Assembly: GCA_024196135.1 (NCBI GenBank)
Contig: JAMQCK010000124.1
Location: 1-58,332, forward strand
Source: Pleurotus ostreatus/Saccharomyces cerevisiae fusant
Taxonomy: Eukaryota; Opisthokonta
DNA length: 58,332 bases
Reading direction: 5' to 3'
In this document: piece after piece, positions 1 to 11,910 of the stretch
How the letters are laid out: each line of letters begins with the position of its first letter
Numbering within the stretch: position 1 is the stretch's first letter
Position numbers and translations under genes: made by a program
Notes under the pieces: model-generated
Databases searched by the model: none
Seen by the model: the letters and a program-made list of their open reading frames with translations, nothing else
What the model was told of the DNA's origin: nothing

Positions 1-1293
1 ACGCTTAAGTTTGCAAATATCCCAGATGGTTTTGTAAACGCCGGTGATGCTCATGTCGGCTTCGGTCACGATTTCCTTGTCCTCCTTCTTGAAGAACAGA
101 AGCCAGAGCGTCACGAGGTAGCATACGAGACTCCAGAACTTCAAGTACACGTCGAGCGTCAATTGTGGCAAACCCCATTTGTTCCTGATCATGAGTGAGC
201 AACAAGGGTGATTAGCAGAACACGGCGCGTACACGAAGTCCACGCTGTTGAACGCAAGGAAGACGGTAAAGGAGGCAAAGTAGCCCGTGTTGAGACCGAT
301 TGTCTGACATGTTGACGCGTACGACAGAGAGTCGTGCGAGAGGAGAGTAAGCGCCCAACCTGTACGTACGTCAGACGGATGGGGATAACAGGAAGTAGCA
401 AGCCCACGCACCGTCAACTGCAATATCTTGCGTCGCGGACAGGAAGACGAGGGATGTCCAGACAAAGGTGAGCTCGCCGACGTGATTTGCGGGCTGCGAA
501 CGATGGTCAAAACGAGTTGGTTGGGATGGATGGACCGTATGTGACGCACGTCTTCCATCAGTCGCTGGACGTTGAGGGAGATGTAGAGCATGAGAGTGCC
601 GACGATCATCTGCATGGGGACGATCCAGGACTTCCGGCGGCCTATTGAGGGGAAGAATACGGCGTCGACTATGGGGGACCATAGGAGCTTGAGGGAATAT
701 GGGTAGCTTGAGAGAGAGAACGTCGCGAGCTGCGAGTAGGAGAGGTGATCTTTGAGAAGGAATGGTACGGAGCCTGGTGTTCCACTGTCAGTCAGGTCTA
801 TAAGATAGCTCTGCACTGTCACGCACCCAAGGCAAGGCCTAACTAAGATCACCGCAGAGTTTAGCAATCGTGGCTTGAGTCTCGACCTCTGCCGACTTAC
901 AGGGACACCTTGGATCAAGTCTGGACCACGAACGACGCGTCAATTGTCTCGCATTAGGAAACAGAGATATGAACACGCACATAACACACACAACAATGCC
1001 ATACTGCGTTTATCCTCCGCAGACATGGGCTTCGAATGCGTCGGGGTGACATCCCCTTCGCCGTGGTATCCCCCATCTTCCCTCCGGTCCTCCTCAGACA
1101 GCAGACTCATCTCGAGATCATCGTCGCCGTTCTCGAGGCTGCCCCGCTCGCGGAGCCCAGCACTGCGGGGCACGGAGGAGGATACGCCCACGAGACCGTC
1201 GTTCATGCGATCCGTGCTATTCTGTTCGCGAAGATTTGTGCGGGAGCTCTTCTTGGAGGACTTCCCGGCGGCCTTCTTGCGGCGGGTAGACAT
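1..1293 (-). CDS. Acetyl-CoA transporter, SLC33A1/AT-1 family (5' part; runs off left edge)
   Basis: Multi-pass membrane carrier of the AT-1 family, which moves acetyl-CoA into the ER/Golgi lumen. The start is ATG at 1291-1293 (MSTRRKKAAG), followed by a Lys/Ser-rich and acidic cytosolic tail of about 85 residues, then DKRSMALL at the first membrane segment. Reading the splice signals gives exons 981-1293, 901-920, 827-842, 412-773 and about 359 onward. Joined, these give the family blocks VLYLIQGVPLGLALGSVPF, SYPYSLKLLWSPIVDAVF and ATQDIAVDGWALTLLS. Another intron lies near 175-225, after FNSVDF. The second and third exons are only 20 and 16 nt long. The C-terminal half is outside the window. 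Family assignment is firm; substrate is inferred from the family. Confidence 0.87.
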
Positions 1294-2540
1294 ACGAAAG
1301 AGCGGGGGGAGTGGGGGGAGGAGGTGAGCGTGAGCTGTGGGTGCTGATGGACGCGTTTGGCGCGACACGTATTCGCAAATGCACGTGCCGATGACGGCAT
1401 TCGATGACCGTGGGAGCGCGCCCGGGGAGTGCCGAGCGAGAGTGCGACGGAATCTCAAGGTTATCTCCTCCAGATCTGCCTTCTTCTCCTCCTCGTCTTC
1501 GCCGGCGAGATTGCGCTATGAGATCTCTGCAGGCGGCGGCGGGACCTGCAGAACAGGCTTTGGCTACGGCGTCGATCCTTCGCTGCTGATCTCCATCTTG
1601 GCAGGCTATGATCCCGACGGACTTCTAGTCTCCGTGCGCGACCCGAGCAAGTCGAAGCTGCTGTACTCCGAGCGCGGGGGCTTTTTCCTGCTCGGAACTT
1701 CGATGGACATCAATGTTACCAGAAAATCCCCATCCTATCCTTCTTTTCAAGAACTCGGAGGTGATGGCCCCGTATCTGTTTGTTCTCGGAAAGAACCACC
1801 GTTCGAGCCACCAAACGTTCGGGACTTTGCGAGCGACGGCGCCCTCACCAAATCTCGCTGATGCTCTCGCTTGCGCGCACGTTAATCTGAGTAGCCGTAT
1901 GTGTATCTCGCGCTATTGAACCCCTACGGCATCGTCCTCCCGTCCTGTCCGCGGTGCCGCAAAATCAGGACGCAACCTATCATGAACGCCTGACGCTGGC
2001 TCACAACTGGCTCGAGACGACTGGATTCCAGATTCCATGGTTTATTCCATCCGAACCTGTCCGCATTGCGGCGTGCGCACGTCATCCCCCAACGCCTCCC
2101 AAACAATCTGTCGGAGGCACGCCCCGGGTTTCTCTATGCGCCCCGCTGGATTCCTATTCCCGCTCCCCGACAGCTTCCCCCACCCGTGTCACCGCGTCTG
2201 TCCTCCGCACGGTAGTCCTCCTGCTTCACTCTTACGACCCGCCCGCGCCGTGAAACGGGCGCGCGCGCCGATGAGTATCTGCGCCGACAGATCTTGCCTT
2301 CTGGTGGCGCCGCATGCGGCTGTTCCTCATTCAGCCGGCTCCCTGGCCATACAATCGTCGGCATTTTCGAAAGTGGAATGAATAGGAGGAACCTCGTTCG
2401 GTGTCCCTTTGATCGGCAGACGAGACTGTGTATTGAGAGCGGCGCGTATATAAAAGCAGGGGGAGGCAGGTCATGTCTCAGACAGCAGTTGTTCTTCAAC
2501 CGTCTTCAACCCCCTCCTTTGCGCTTTACTTGTACACAAA
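1294..2540. other. Divergent intergenic region between the transporter and P450 genes
   Basis: Both flanking genes point away from this 1.25-kb stretch, so it holds both promoters. Open frames cross it on both strands, but none carries a recognisable domain or a convincing splice pattern. Part of it could be 5' UTR of the transporter. The only clear element is the TATA box of the P450 gene near its right end. Confidence 0.5.
2447..2455 (+). promoter_or_regulatory. TATA box of the P450 gene
   Basis: TATATAAAA lies 86 nt before the P450 start codon in otherwise GC-rich sequence, at normal distance for a TATA-directed fungal start. Confidence 0.65.
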
Positions 2541-4575
2541 ATGGACTACGTCCTCCACGCCGCTCTCCTTCTCCTCACTTTCATTCTTGTCTCCGTAGCG
2601 AGATACCTTGTCCATATTCTTTCTGCGCGGTCTATCCTTCGACGCGTCCCAGGACCGTCCCCCTCCTCGTGGCTGTGGGGTGAAGAGTGGGATCTCTTTC
2701 ATACTGCCCCTGGCTCGCGTTACCTCTCCTGGCACAAGCACTTCGGCAAGGTCGTGCGCCTCACAGGCGCTTTCGGGGTAGGCTCACTTCCGTCTTCCAT
2801 TCAGTTTGTTGCTAAGTCTAATCAATGTAGCACCAAATCATCTCTATCACGGACCCTCGCGCCATCTCCTTCATCATCTCGGAGAAGACGTACAGCTTCC
2901 CTAAGCCGCACGGCGTCCGCGAGTGGTTTAAGGCAACCCAGGGCAAGGGCATCATCTGGGTCGAGGGTAATTATCCTTCTTTGCTTCTAGCGGCCTCGTC
3001 TAACGATGCCCACAGGCAAGGTGGCACACGAGCAGCAAAGGCGACTCATCGCTCCGGCTCTCAGGTCAGTCACTTTTTGTGGCACTATTTTTTGTGCTCA
3101 TCTCGTATAGCCAACAAACGGTTCGCGCCGTCGTACCCGTCTTCTACGACATCTCGGCAAAGCTATGCTCTCAATGGGCGAAGATCATCGACGCCTCACA
3201 CACCGGCGCCGCCGAGATCGAGGTCACTTTCTGGGCTGGGCGTTTCGCGTAAGTCAATATCTATACCCTTGCATATTCACCCTTCATGGCCCCTTTCGTT
3301 TTACCCTAACTCTCTAACCCATCTACCCCAGCCTCGACGCCGTCGCCCGCGCCGCCTTCGACTACGACCTCGACTGCCTCGCCGGCACGCCCCACGCGCT
3401 CGCTGAGTCCCTTGACGGCCTCACGAACAACGAGGCCAACGCGTCGTCCTTTTACATGCGCGCCTTATTCTGGATTTTTCCCTCGATTCTCATGATCGGG
3501 GAGAAGGGGCGGATGATCCGGCGCTCGAAGGCGGAGCTGGGGGCGATTGCGAGCAAGATGTGGCGGGATGCGCGGGCGGGTGGGGATTCGCATGGGAGGA
3601 ATTTGATTGCGACGATGCGTGAGTGGGGATTGTCTGTGGATGGGGTGTCTGGGAAGGGAAGGGAATGCTGATTGAGGGCTTGTTACAGTTAAGGTCGCGG
3701 AGGCGTCGGGAAGTCAGTTGAGGGAGGACCAGGTCATAGACCAGATGCGAACGACTATCTCGGCGGGGTACGAGACGGTGTCGGCGATTGTTGCTGTGAG
3801 TTTTGGTCGTCCTTTCCTCGAATAATCATATGCTGACCCAACCTACAGTGGATTCTTTACGAGATCGCCGTCCACCCCGACCTCCAGAAGAAACTCCGCG
3901 AGGAGGTAGAAAACGCCGGCGAGCCCTCCCTCGATGAGCTCAACGTCAAGTACCGCCTGCTCGACGCCACGCTGAAGGAGACCTTGCGCATGCACCCGGC
4001 CATCTTGGAGAACCATCACGAGGTTCGTTTTCGTCCCTTCCCGCGTCTTCATCTCTTCCCTCACCTTCCCTCACCTTTTAAACGCAACTAACAACCCCGC
4101 ACAGGCAGCAGAAACCATCTCCATCCCCCTCTCCTCCCCGCTGCCCGACACCGAGGACAGCCAGCTCGTCGTACCCAAGGGCACCCTCATCGCCATCCCG
4201 CTCAACGTCTTGCAAACCGATCCGGCCATTTTCGGCGACGATGCGGACGTGTTCCGCGCGGAGCGTTGGTTGGAGCGCGCAGAGAAGGGCGTGCGCCACA
4301 AAAGGGAGCTGTTTGCCTTTGGCGAGGGGTGCGTCGAATTTCCTGTTGGACGCCAGATGTCGTATTTGAATATCGCTGACGCCACCTACAGTCCCCGCTC
4401 ATGCTTGGGCCGCGCAATGGCTATGGCGGAGATCAAGGCGCTCGTCATCACCATCCTCAAGCAATACTCGCTCGACTGCCACCATGATATCGAGGCGTTC
4501 CAAAGCTTCGTCATCCGACCTCGGGTCGTCGGTGAGGGGCCGAGCTCCTTGCCGTTGCTTGTGCGCAAGTTGTAG
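2541..4575 (+). CDS. Cytochrome P450 monooxygenase
   Basis: Haem-thiolate monooxygenase anchored in the ER by an N-terminal membrane helix (MDYVLHAALLLLTFILVSVA), followed by the proline hinge RRVPGPSPSS. About nine exons are needed. The first ends at 2777 and the second starts at 2831. Joined exons show the I-helix as SAGYETVSA (AGxET instead of the common AGxDT), the K-helix ExxR as KETLRM, a PERF-like FRAERW, and the haem loop FGEGPRSCLGR. The last is formed only after splicing an intron between FGEG (about 4328) and PRSCLGR (from 4391), which supports an intact gene. The tail ends LLVRKL, stop 4573-4575. No other secondary-metabolism gene lies nearby, so the substrate cannot be inferred, and I do not assign a CYP family. 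Confidence 0.93.
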
Positions 4576-4833
4576 TCAGGCATCGCGGGCTGGAGTCTTC
4601 CATCGGTCTTCCACCGCGAGATGTAGTCTTGGATCCCGCAAACTGTAGTCTTGGATCCTCGAAGTCCCACAAATCACACAAAATGTAGCCCGTGAACGAC
4701 CCGCACTGGTTAGCCGCCGGTGTCGCGAATAAGTTAGGTGTAATAATGTACAAATGCACAGCTTCTAATTCCATCCATTCCCTCAGTCCCGATCCCTGAT
4801 TACATTCCCTGATTCCCTTCAAGCCCTCGCCTG

Positions 4834-7596
4834 CTACCGTCTTCTCCTCTGGGCTATCGTAGTGCCTCGAAGTCTGCGACCTGTCACGGGCGCCTCGTTC
4901 GCAGTAGTTGCCGGCTGAGGTTGCTCAGGCTGAGGTTGCGCTAACGGAGGTTGGACGGTTTGGGGCTGAGCGATCTGCGGTTGAGCGGGCTGGGGCTGAG
5001 CAACTGCCTGAGTCTGAGCCCGAGCAAGTCGAGCACGCCGGGCCGGGCGCTCGACAGGTGCATCATCCTCAAGCAGTCGCTTCAGCGCCCTCTTCGTGCG
5101 ATGCGCAATAGGGCAGTACTCTTCCGGAATAAGTTCGCCGGGCCCGTCCTTGTCGAAGTTCTTGCTCTCCGCGAGCTGCCACGCTGGGCACGCCGAGAGT
5201 CGTGGCGGGCGCGTCGTGGGAAGCGGGGGCGCCGTAGGAGGAAGCCGGACAAACTGGTCCGGGTGGTCGACGTAGTGGTCGCTGATCTTGCGGAAGGCGC
5301 GCTCCATCTTGAGGTAGATGTCGTCTTGGAAGAGAGACTGGGCGTATACCACGCGCCCGTCGTCGAGCGTCGTCGTCTGAGAGGTATCTTGCTCGAGGTC
5401 GTTGTAGGCGTCGCGCAGATCGTCGACGAGACGGACAGCATCGAGGATCGGGTGATCGTCGCCGTAGACCTTCGCCAGATCGTCGCAGAGAAAATCCGCT
5501 TCGCTGGGATCCTTGAGGAACTGAAGCCGCGTCTCATTCCCTTCGACGTCGCAGTCAAAGAACTTGTCGTTGTGGTTTCTGAACGTGCCTAGGAGCGCGT
5601 TATCCATACCGTCTAGCAGTCGCCTTTGGGAGACCCGGTAGAGAATATAAGCGAGGAAGGCCCAGTAGACAGACTCGAGATCGTGGTAGAAGTTGGTGAC
5701 GAAGTTGTTCTGCTCGGACGGGCAAAGCTCGTCGTCGTCGGAGTATGGAGCGAATAGGTACGATTTTTCTTGCGTTTCGACGGCCATGAATGGCGGCGTT
5801 CCCTGAGAGTGCGAAGGGTCAGAAAACTCGATAACCTAGGAATAGTATATGGCACGTACGATGTAGCGCTCATTGACGGGGGCGTCAATGTATGGTCGGG
5901 CGAATTCGAGATCTGTGATGATCGTCGTCCATTGTTCGAGTGCCTCCCTGTCCAAGTCAAGCAAGGAAGGAGGTACCAAGCCGCTAGCGTGATGGAGCAG
6001 AAAGTTCCCGAGACTGACGTCCTTGTGCAAAAACCCCGCGCGCTTCATGTACATCAAGACTGCGAAAGGCCTGTCAGCTAACGTCCACGGCAGGATAGAC
6101 AAGACGACTCACTCCTGGCTACCTGGCTAAGCGCGTGGAAGAAGAGGGCGGGATTATCGACGGACCCAAGGTCGACACAGAGCTGCTTGTAGACGCCGCG
6201 CATGTGAAACATGTCCCAATTTTCTTCGGCGAACTTCGTATTGACCACTGTGAACTCAGCCGGAGGGCTCGCAGCTTCATCATCCGAATCCGGAAAATAT
6301 TGGACGATCCCGTCCTCGAGGATGTCCATGAAGTGGCCCTTCATCGCGGGCAAGACGCCCGCCGCGTCCATCTTCTCCTTGATATCTTTCTGGATAGCAA
6401 TCTCGTGCCGACGCTCGTTGTCATCCCAGTAGTCGCGTAGGACCGCAGGCGTAGCCATGAGCTCGCGTTCATTCGGGTCCTCCGCATTGTCCAGCACTTT
6501 CTGCACCTCGAAGACGGTCATGCACTTGAGATTGTATCCGGGGTAGTCCGCGACAGGCGTGGTGATGATGCGCGTGGTTTGGTATGTAAAGGGCGTGTAG
6601 GTGTCTTCGCGGTCGCATAAGAATTGGTACTGGAGCTTGCCGGCGACGTCTTTGACGCGGCGGACGCTGGGATCGAAGCCGAGGTCGGGAAGGGGGGAGT
6701 AAGTCGCGAAGAGGACGAAGTGGATAAGCCATTGGGGGTCCTTAAGGAAGGTCAGTGAAGTCCAGGCAAGGCGATTGGTGACACGCACGTCGTTGATGTC
6801 GAAAACCGGCGAGCATGCTGAGTGCGTGCGCGTATGACACCAGATGCGCATAAGAGTGTTCTCGATGGTGAAGGAGAAGGTTGTTAGATGCCTTGCGTCG
6901 CTCCAAAAGACACTGGCCGCGTGAGTCAAAACCCGATGAGCATTCTGACAACCATGTCAACGTCGTGCGAGCGATTCAAAATGAGGGACATACCTCGCGA
7001 ACACCATGTTTCGATTCACTCGTTGTGAATACTCCGCCTGCCACCGTGTCGGCCGTGAAGAACGATTGGCCTCCGAGCCAGTCGACCGTCGGATTGCGCG
7101 CGCAGCCACCATCGCAAACGTCGCTGGATGCCGGAGAATCTGCCCTGACAAATGCAGCGTCTGCGCCATGGTGCGCATCCTCGCTATGGCGACTGGGCAT
7201 CGGCCTGTTCGGCATGCCGCATCTGAACGTGGTCGTGCGCTTTGTCGGTGAGAAGTGGTAGGGAAAGAGCTGCTCGACAGTAACAAGGATCTTCTCCACG
7301 ATCTCCTTGAGACCCTGGAGTCTTTGTTGTTTGACAGCGTCCGACGAGGTCTGCCAGGACCGAAGCCTGATATTTTTCGCAGGCCTGCGACGGAGAGGGG
7401 CCCACTGGTAGCTTTTGTTCAGCACACCCTTCTCGCGCAGTTCGTCGATTGTGAGTCGGACGTCGTCATCGGAGGAGCGCCTCCATCGTGGCATATATCC
7501 TATGAAAAAATTGAGCATGTTGCCGATGAACAACGTCCTTTTGCCGTAGTCGGATTCCTTGTGGTAGTCCCGTGCATGCTTGCCGTAGTTACCCAT
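4834..7596 (-). CDS. Fungal-type protein kinase (FunK1), copy 1
   Basis: FunK1 kinases are a family expanded in Agaricomycetes. The ATG is at 7594-7596 (MGNYGKHARDYHK), which aligns with the start of the next gene (MENYKDANF). Five exons join into a protein of about 850 residues. The N-terminal FunK1 region includes VRRVKDVAGKLQYQF. The catalytic loop reads HKDVSLGNFLLH (HRD is HKD), the metal-binding motif is ITDLEFA (DLE in place of DFG), and GTPPFM follows; the acidic catalytic residues are kept. NFYHDLESVYWAFL is the usual FunK1 C-lobe block. After the kinase lies a tail of Gln-Pro repeats (AQPQ/VQPP) ending in basic residues, possibly nuclear. It is a tandem paralogue of the next gene. 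Confidence 0.85.
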
Positions 7597-8074
7597 TGTT
7601 GTCTTTGTGGGTATCGTGTAGACAGAGCCGTGCGGTGATGAGAGGAGGAATTCGAGGGCTGGCGATGCCACTGGTAGTGATGGTCAAGGTGCAAGTTCAA
7701 GTTCAGGACGCGATCAACAAACAAACAAGCACGTGCGCTCGACAACAACACGAGGCCTCGCGGCCAATCGGTGATTGCCGGCCAAGTTCGACTCTCGCCA
7801 CGTTCCTCTTCAGCGTATTCGTTGCGTGCCATAGACACTCACATGAACGGTGTTATCTACCGGGCTTCACTTAAGAGAGATCAGTACCCCCGAAACAATA
7901 GATATACGCATAAGTTAATATACACTCTGCAATGACTCTCCCATGCCAGATGAGGGTTACAACCCGCCGGACTCCCTACGCTCGTTCTGCCAGATATGGA
8001 CTCGGTCACTCTCTCCCCTCTGCGATACAACAAGACCTGCGAAGAGATTTATGGCTCTTGGGAGCTCAACCACA
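7597..8074. other. Intergenic region between the tandem kinase genes
   Basis: This 478-bp stretch holds the promoter of kinase copy 1 and the 3' end of copy 2. The reading frame of copy 1 stays open upstream to 7671, but only from a GTG codon. I see no other gene or repeat. Confidence 0.5.
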
Positions 8075-10704
8075 TCAGGGACGTATTCTGCGCGTCCTCT
8101 TCGCCGGGGCCTCGCCGGCAGCGTCGAGAGCACGTCGTTTGAGCGCCGCTCGAGTGCCCGCAGCAACAGGAGGAGTCGGTGCAATGGCTCCCACACATTT
8201 CGCACATTTGCAAGGCCCATCTTCGATGCCATCCGCCTCTTCAGGCTCCGCCAGCTCCCATACCGGACACAACGGGAGCCTCTGCTTGGGAATTTCTTCG
8301 ACATTGTGCGGCGCGCGGGGCAGAGCCAAGCAGAAGATATCCGGATGGTCGAGATAGTAATCGCTGACCTTGCGGAACGCCTTCTCTATGCTGTCGTAGA
8401 CCTCGTCCCTGAAGCACTGGAGTGAGAATATCGTCCGCCCGTCGTCCAGTGTCACCGTAGGGCTTTCGATCCCATCGCCTTCCAGGGCCATGTACGATAT
8501 CCGCATGTCTAGAGCGAGATAAAAGAGCTCGAGCACGGGATCGCTGGGATAGATGTCCTTGAGCAGGTCCATGGGCGTGCTGAACCCATCGGCCTCCATA
8601 AGTCGGAAGCGCTCGTGCTTGAATATCCCTTCTGCGTTGGTCTTGAAGTAGGCCTTATAGAAGCACTGAAGCTTGTAGAGCATGTTGTTGGTACGGTCAG
8701 GGGCGGAGGTGAGCAGCAGGCTTTGCGGAATGCGGTTGAGGATGTAGTCGTAGGCCATCCAGAGCACCGCTTCGAGGTCGTGGTAGGGGTTGTAGATGAA
8801 GTTGTCCTCGTGCGTTGGATCTACCGGCGTTATGGGCTCGGTCGTCTGTTCGCCGGTTGATTCATCGGGTAATTGGTCGCTGTTGTGCCTGTACGACTGT
8901 AAATACCACTCCGTGGACATATACCGGTATGTTCCCTGAGTCGGATGAGTTTACGATCAGCACGACGAGACGAAGACAACGCACCCCTTTGTAGTCCTGG
9001 GAGGCGCTGTAGTACGACCTCGACCATTCGAGGTCGGAGACGATGGTGGTCCAGTCGTCCAGGTCTTCGCGCTTGATGTCGTGAAGCGACGCGGGTGTTT
9101 GCCCGTCGCGCCTTCGTACCAAAAAGTTGCCCGGGCTCACATCCGCGTGAACATAGCCGGCGTGCTTGAAGTGTCGAAGGGCTGTTGGGGACACGATCAG
9201 TGCAATGCGGTCGAGCACAAAGACTCGGACTTACTGTCCACGACCTGGCTCATCGCGTGGAAGAACAGCGCCGGATTGTCGACCTTGTACAAGTCGGTAC
9301 ACAATTGGCCGTACACGCCCCGATAGTGTGGCAGCTCGCCCAGCAGGTAGCTCCACACCATGACGGGCGAGCCTCGGGGGCTAGCTTCGGGATACCACAC
9401 CTCGCCGTCTTCGAGTATATCCAAGAACCTGCCCTCTATCTCTGGATAGATCCCCTCGCGCTTGAGCGCATCAATTATATCGGTCTGCTTGTCCTTTTCA
9501 TTCGCAGCCATGTGCGGCTCGGGCCAGTAGTCGCGTAAGACGTGCGGTGTGGGCCCTAGCCTGCAGCGCTCGGGGTCTGACGGGTTCGCAAGGACTCGCC
9601 GCACTTCGAACACTCGCATGGACTTGCGGTTGAAGCCGGGGTAGCCAGGCTTGTCGGGGGTCCATATGGTGCGCGTTGTCTGGTAGACCCTGGGGCGCTG
9701 CTTGCCGTCCTTGTCGAAGAACATGAACTGATACTGCAGACGCCCGTCGATGTCGCGAATGCGGCGCACGCCTTTATCGAATCCGAGACAGCTGCACGAA
9801 CTGTAGGACATGATTATGATGAACTTGATCAACATGATGGGATGCTGAGGGTGATTCGTGAGCGAGCGAACGATGGGCGACGAAGCAAGAGCGCAGCGTA
9901 CCTCGTCGACGTCGAAGGGCTCCGACACAGCACTACCCGTATGATAATGACTCCATACCCTCATGATCGTGTTCTCGATGCTGAAAGAAGAGACTGCAAG
10001 GTGTTTGACGTCGCTGACAAGCACGTCTCTCGCGTGCGTCAAGACACGTCGGCCGTTCTGCTGGCGTATGAGCTTTGGCTCGACGATTAGGTAAGCTGAG
10101 AGCTCACCTCAAAGACTCCGGTCACCGTCTTGTCCATGGTGAGCACCCCGCCCGCCACGGTGGCGGCGACGGGAAAGGACTGGCCATCGAGCCAGTCGAC
10201 TTGAGGGTCGCAAGCACATCCACCGGGTTTCGCAGGAGACCACGCAGCAGCATCCTTGATCCTGATAAACGCGGCGTCTACGCTGGGAGGATCGCCGGTG
10301 CTTTCATCTTCGATCGGTCTTGTGGGCAAGCCCCAAACAAACCTCGTCCGGCGCGTTGCGGCAGAGCACAGGTCGCCTACCACGCTTTCCGCCGCCGTGC
10401 ACACTTGCTCCACAATCGCCCCGAGACCCTTGAGTCGCTGTAGCTTGGCTCTATCCTTCTTCGGCTGCCAGGAGCGCAGCTTAATTTGCTCGGGTCTGCG
10501 GTGAAGCTCTGCCCATTGCCCGCGGTGGTTGAAGGCGCCATTTGCAGCCAGATTCTCGTGAATTGCCTGGAGCTTGTCTTTTGAGAGAGTAGTAGACCCT
10601 CTGAATAGCTGGCGGAGAATGTCTTTCGCCTTGATGAGCGTGGTTTTCCGTCCGTAACCGGTAGCGCAGAACTCGTTGAAATTGGCGTCCTTATAGTTTT
10701 CCAT
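8075..10704 (-). CDS. Fungal-type protein kinase (FunK1), copy 2
   Basis: Same exon plan and length class (about 810 residues) as the downstream copy. The ATG is at 10702-10704. The N-terminal part includes DWLDGQSFPVAATVAGGV, matching DWLGGQSFFTADTVAGGV in copy 1. The FunK1 core has GVRRIRDIDGRLQYQFMF and NPALFFHAMSQVV. The catalytic loop is HADVSPGNFLV, so the Arg of HRD is Ala; the metal motif is VSDLEWS, and GTYRYM follows an intron. YNPYHDLEAVLWMAYD is the C-lobe block. The tail is short and basic (KRTRRIRP) with a CKCAKC cluster and lacks the Gln-Pro repeats of copy 1. The two copies differ at many positions, so the duplication is not recent. Activity is probable because the catalytic Asp residues remain. 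Confidence 0.85.
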
Positions 10705-10883
10705 ATAAGAGGGTGCCGCAGGATCCAGACAAGTGTGAGCGTAGATAATAGAATGGATAGGGGCGAGGTTGCGAAATCGATTGTTCAGTGATGGCTGTGG
10801 TCAACAGCAAGTCTTCGCTGGGATCAACGCGTTCTGAGCGACCGCGTGGCCGTCACGTGAGTCACACGCAGCCACAAAGGCCT

Positions 10884-11769
10884 CTATGGACTCATTCGTT
10901 CCTCAGGTTGGGGGACGCCGCTCTCCGCCGCCGTCTTGACGGGCGGCAGGGAGCGGCGACAGGCTCGAGAGATCCCGGGCTCAGCGCATGAGCGGGACAC
11001 CCCGACCGGGATCTCAGAGCCGGGGAAAACTTGAAGTGTTGAAGTCACGACATTCTCACACAAGATTCACACACACTCAACTCAAAGGGAGCGGTGGGCG
11101 GGTGCTGAAAGAGCGTACGCTCGTACGGCTCTGCAGATGTCGAAGGTGGCCGATCGAGCCAAGCAGCGGCGATCGGAAACCTTCGATCATCTCCCTTCGT
11201 CCATAGACCAACCTCCGGCCCGACCCTCGTTCCTCGGACCTTGCCGGACTCACAATCTATGGACTCATTCGTTCCTCAGGTTGGGGGACGCCGCTCTCCG
11301 CCGCCGTCTTGACGGGCGGCAGGGAGCGGCGACAGGCTCGAGAGATCCCGGGCTCAGCGCATGAGCGGGACACCCGACCGGGGTCTCAGAGCCGGGGAAT
11401 GCTTGAAGTGTTGAAGTCACGACATTCTCACACAAGATTCACACACACTCAACTCAAAGGGAGCGGTGGGCGGGTGCTGAAAGAGCGTACGCTCGTACGG
11501 CTCTGCAGATGTCGAAGGTGGCCGATCGAGCCAAGCAGCGGCGATCGGAAACCTTCGATCATCTCCCTTCGTNNNNNNNNNNNNNNNNNNNNCATAGACC
11601 AACCTCCGGCCCGACCCTCGTTCCTCGGACCTTGCCGGACTCACAATCTATGGACTCATTCGTTCCTCAGGTTGGGGGACGCCGCTCTCCGCCGCCGTCT
11701 TGACGGGCGGCAGGGAGCGGCGACAGGCTCGAGAGATCCCGGGCTCAGCGCATGAGCGGGACACCCGAC
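10884..11769. repeat. Tandem array of a 372-bp unit, about 2.3 copies, interrupted by an assembly gap
   Basis: Copy 1 is 10884-11256, copy 2 is 11257-11647 (including 20 N), and copy 3 is truncated at 11648-11769. Copies 1 and 2 differ at only a few positions. Each unit starts CTATGGACTCATTC and carries a long GC-rich imperfect inverted repeat (10916-10958 in copy 1), the 10-bp palindrome AGCGTACGCT, and the pair CCGATCG/CGATCGG 13 nt apart (11150-11176). No protein family is recognisable in the unit. Confidence 0.9.
11573..11592. other. Assembly gap (20 N)
   Basis: The run of 20 unknown bases falls inside copy 2 of the 372-bp tandem array, directly after a sequence that continues without loss on the other side. 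This suggests a collapsed or unresolved repeat, so the real number of copies may be larger. Confidence 0.97.
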
Positions 11770-11910
11770 ATCGAAGTCGCACAGCGACGCGTCAGCGAAT
11801 GCGCTGATACCCCAACCGAAGGAGCGCGCGACGGAGACTCTGGACAGCACCAAGCAAGGGCCCACACGGCCGCGATGCCCACGAATTTTGGAGCACCTGT
11901 GGGAAATCAG

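Noticed and set aside
1337..1861. 174-codon + strand frame overlapping the transporter 5' side
   Set aside because: No domain, no splice pattern; it overlaps probable 5' UTR and promoter sequence.
7597..7671. Upstream extension of kinase copy 1
   Set aside because: The extension begins with GTG, not ATG; the ATG at 7594-7596 matches the start of the paralogue.
2541..10704. Biosynthetic gene cluster around the P450
   Set aside because: The neighbours are a transporter of housekeeping type and kinases; no synthase or tailoring enzymes are present.
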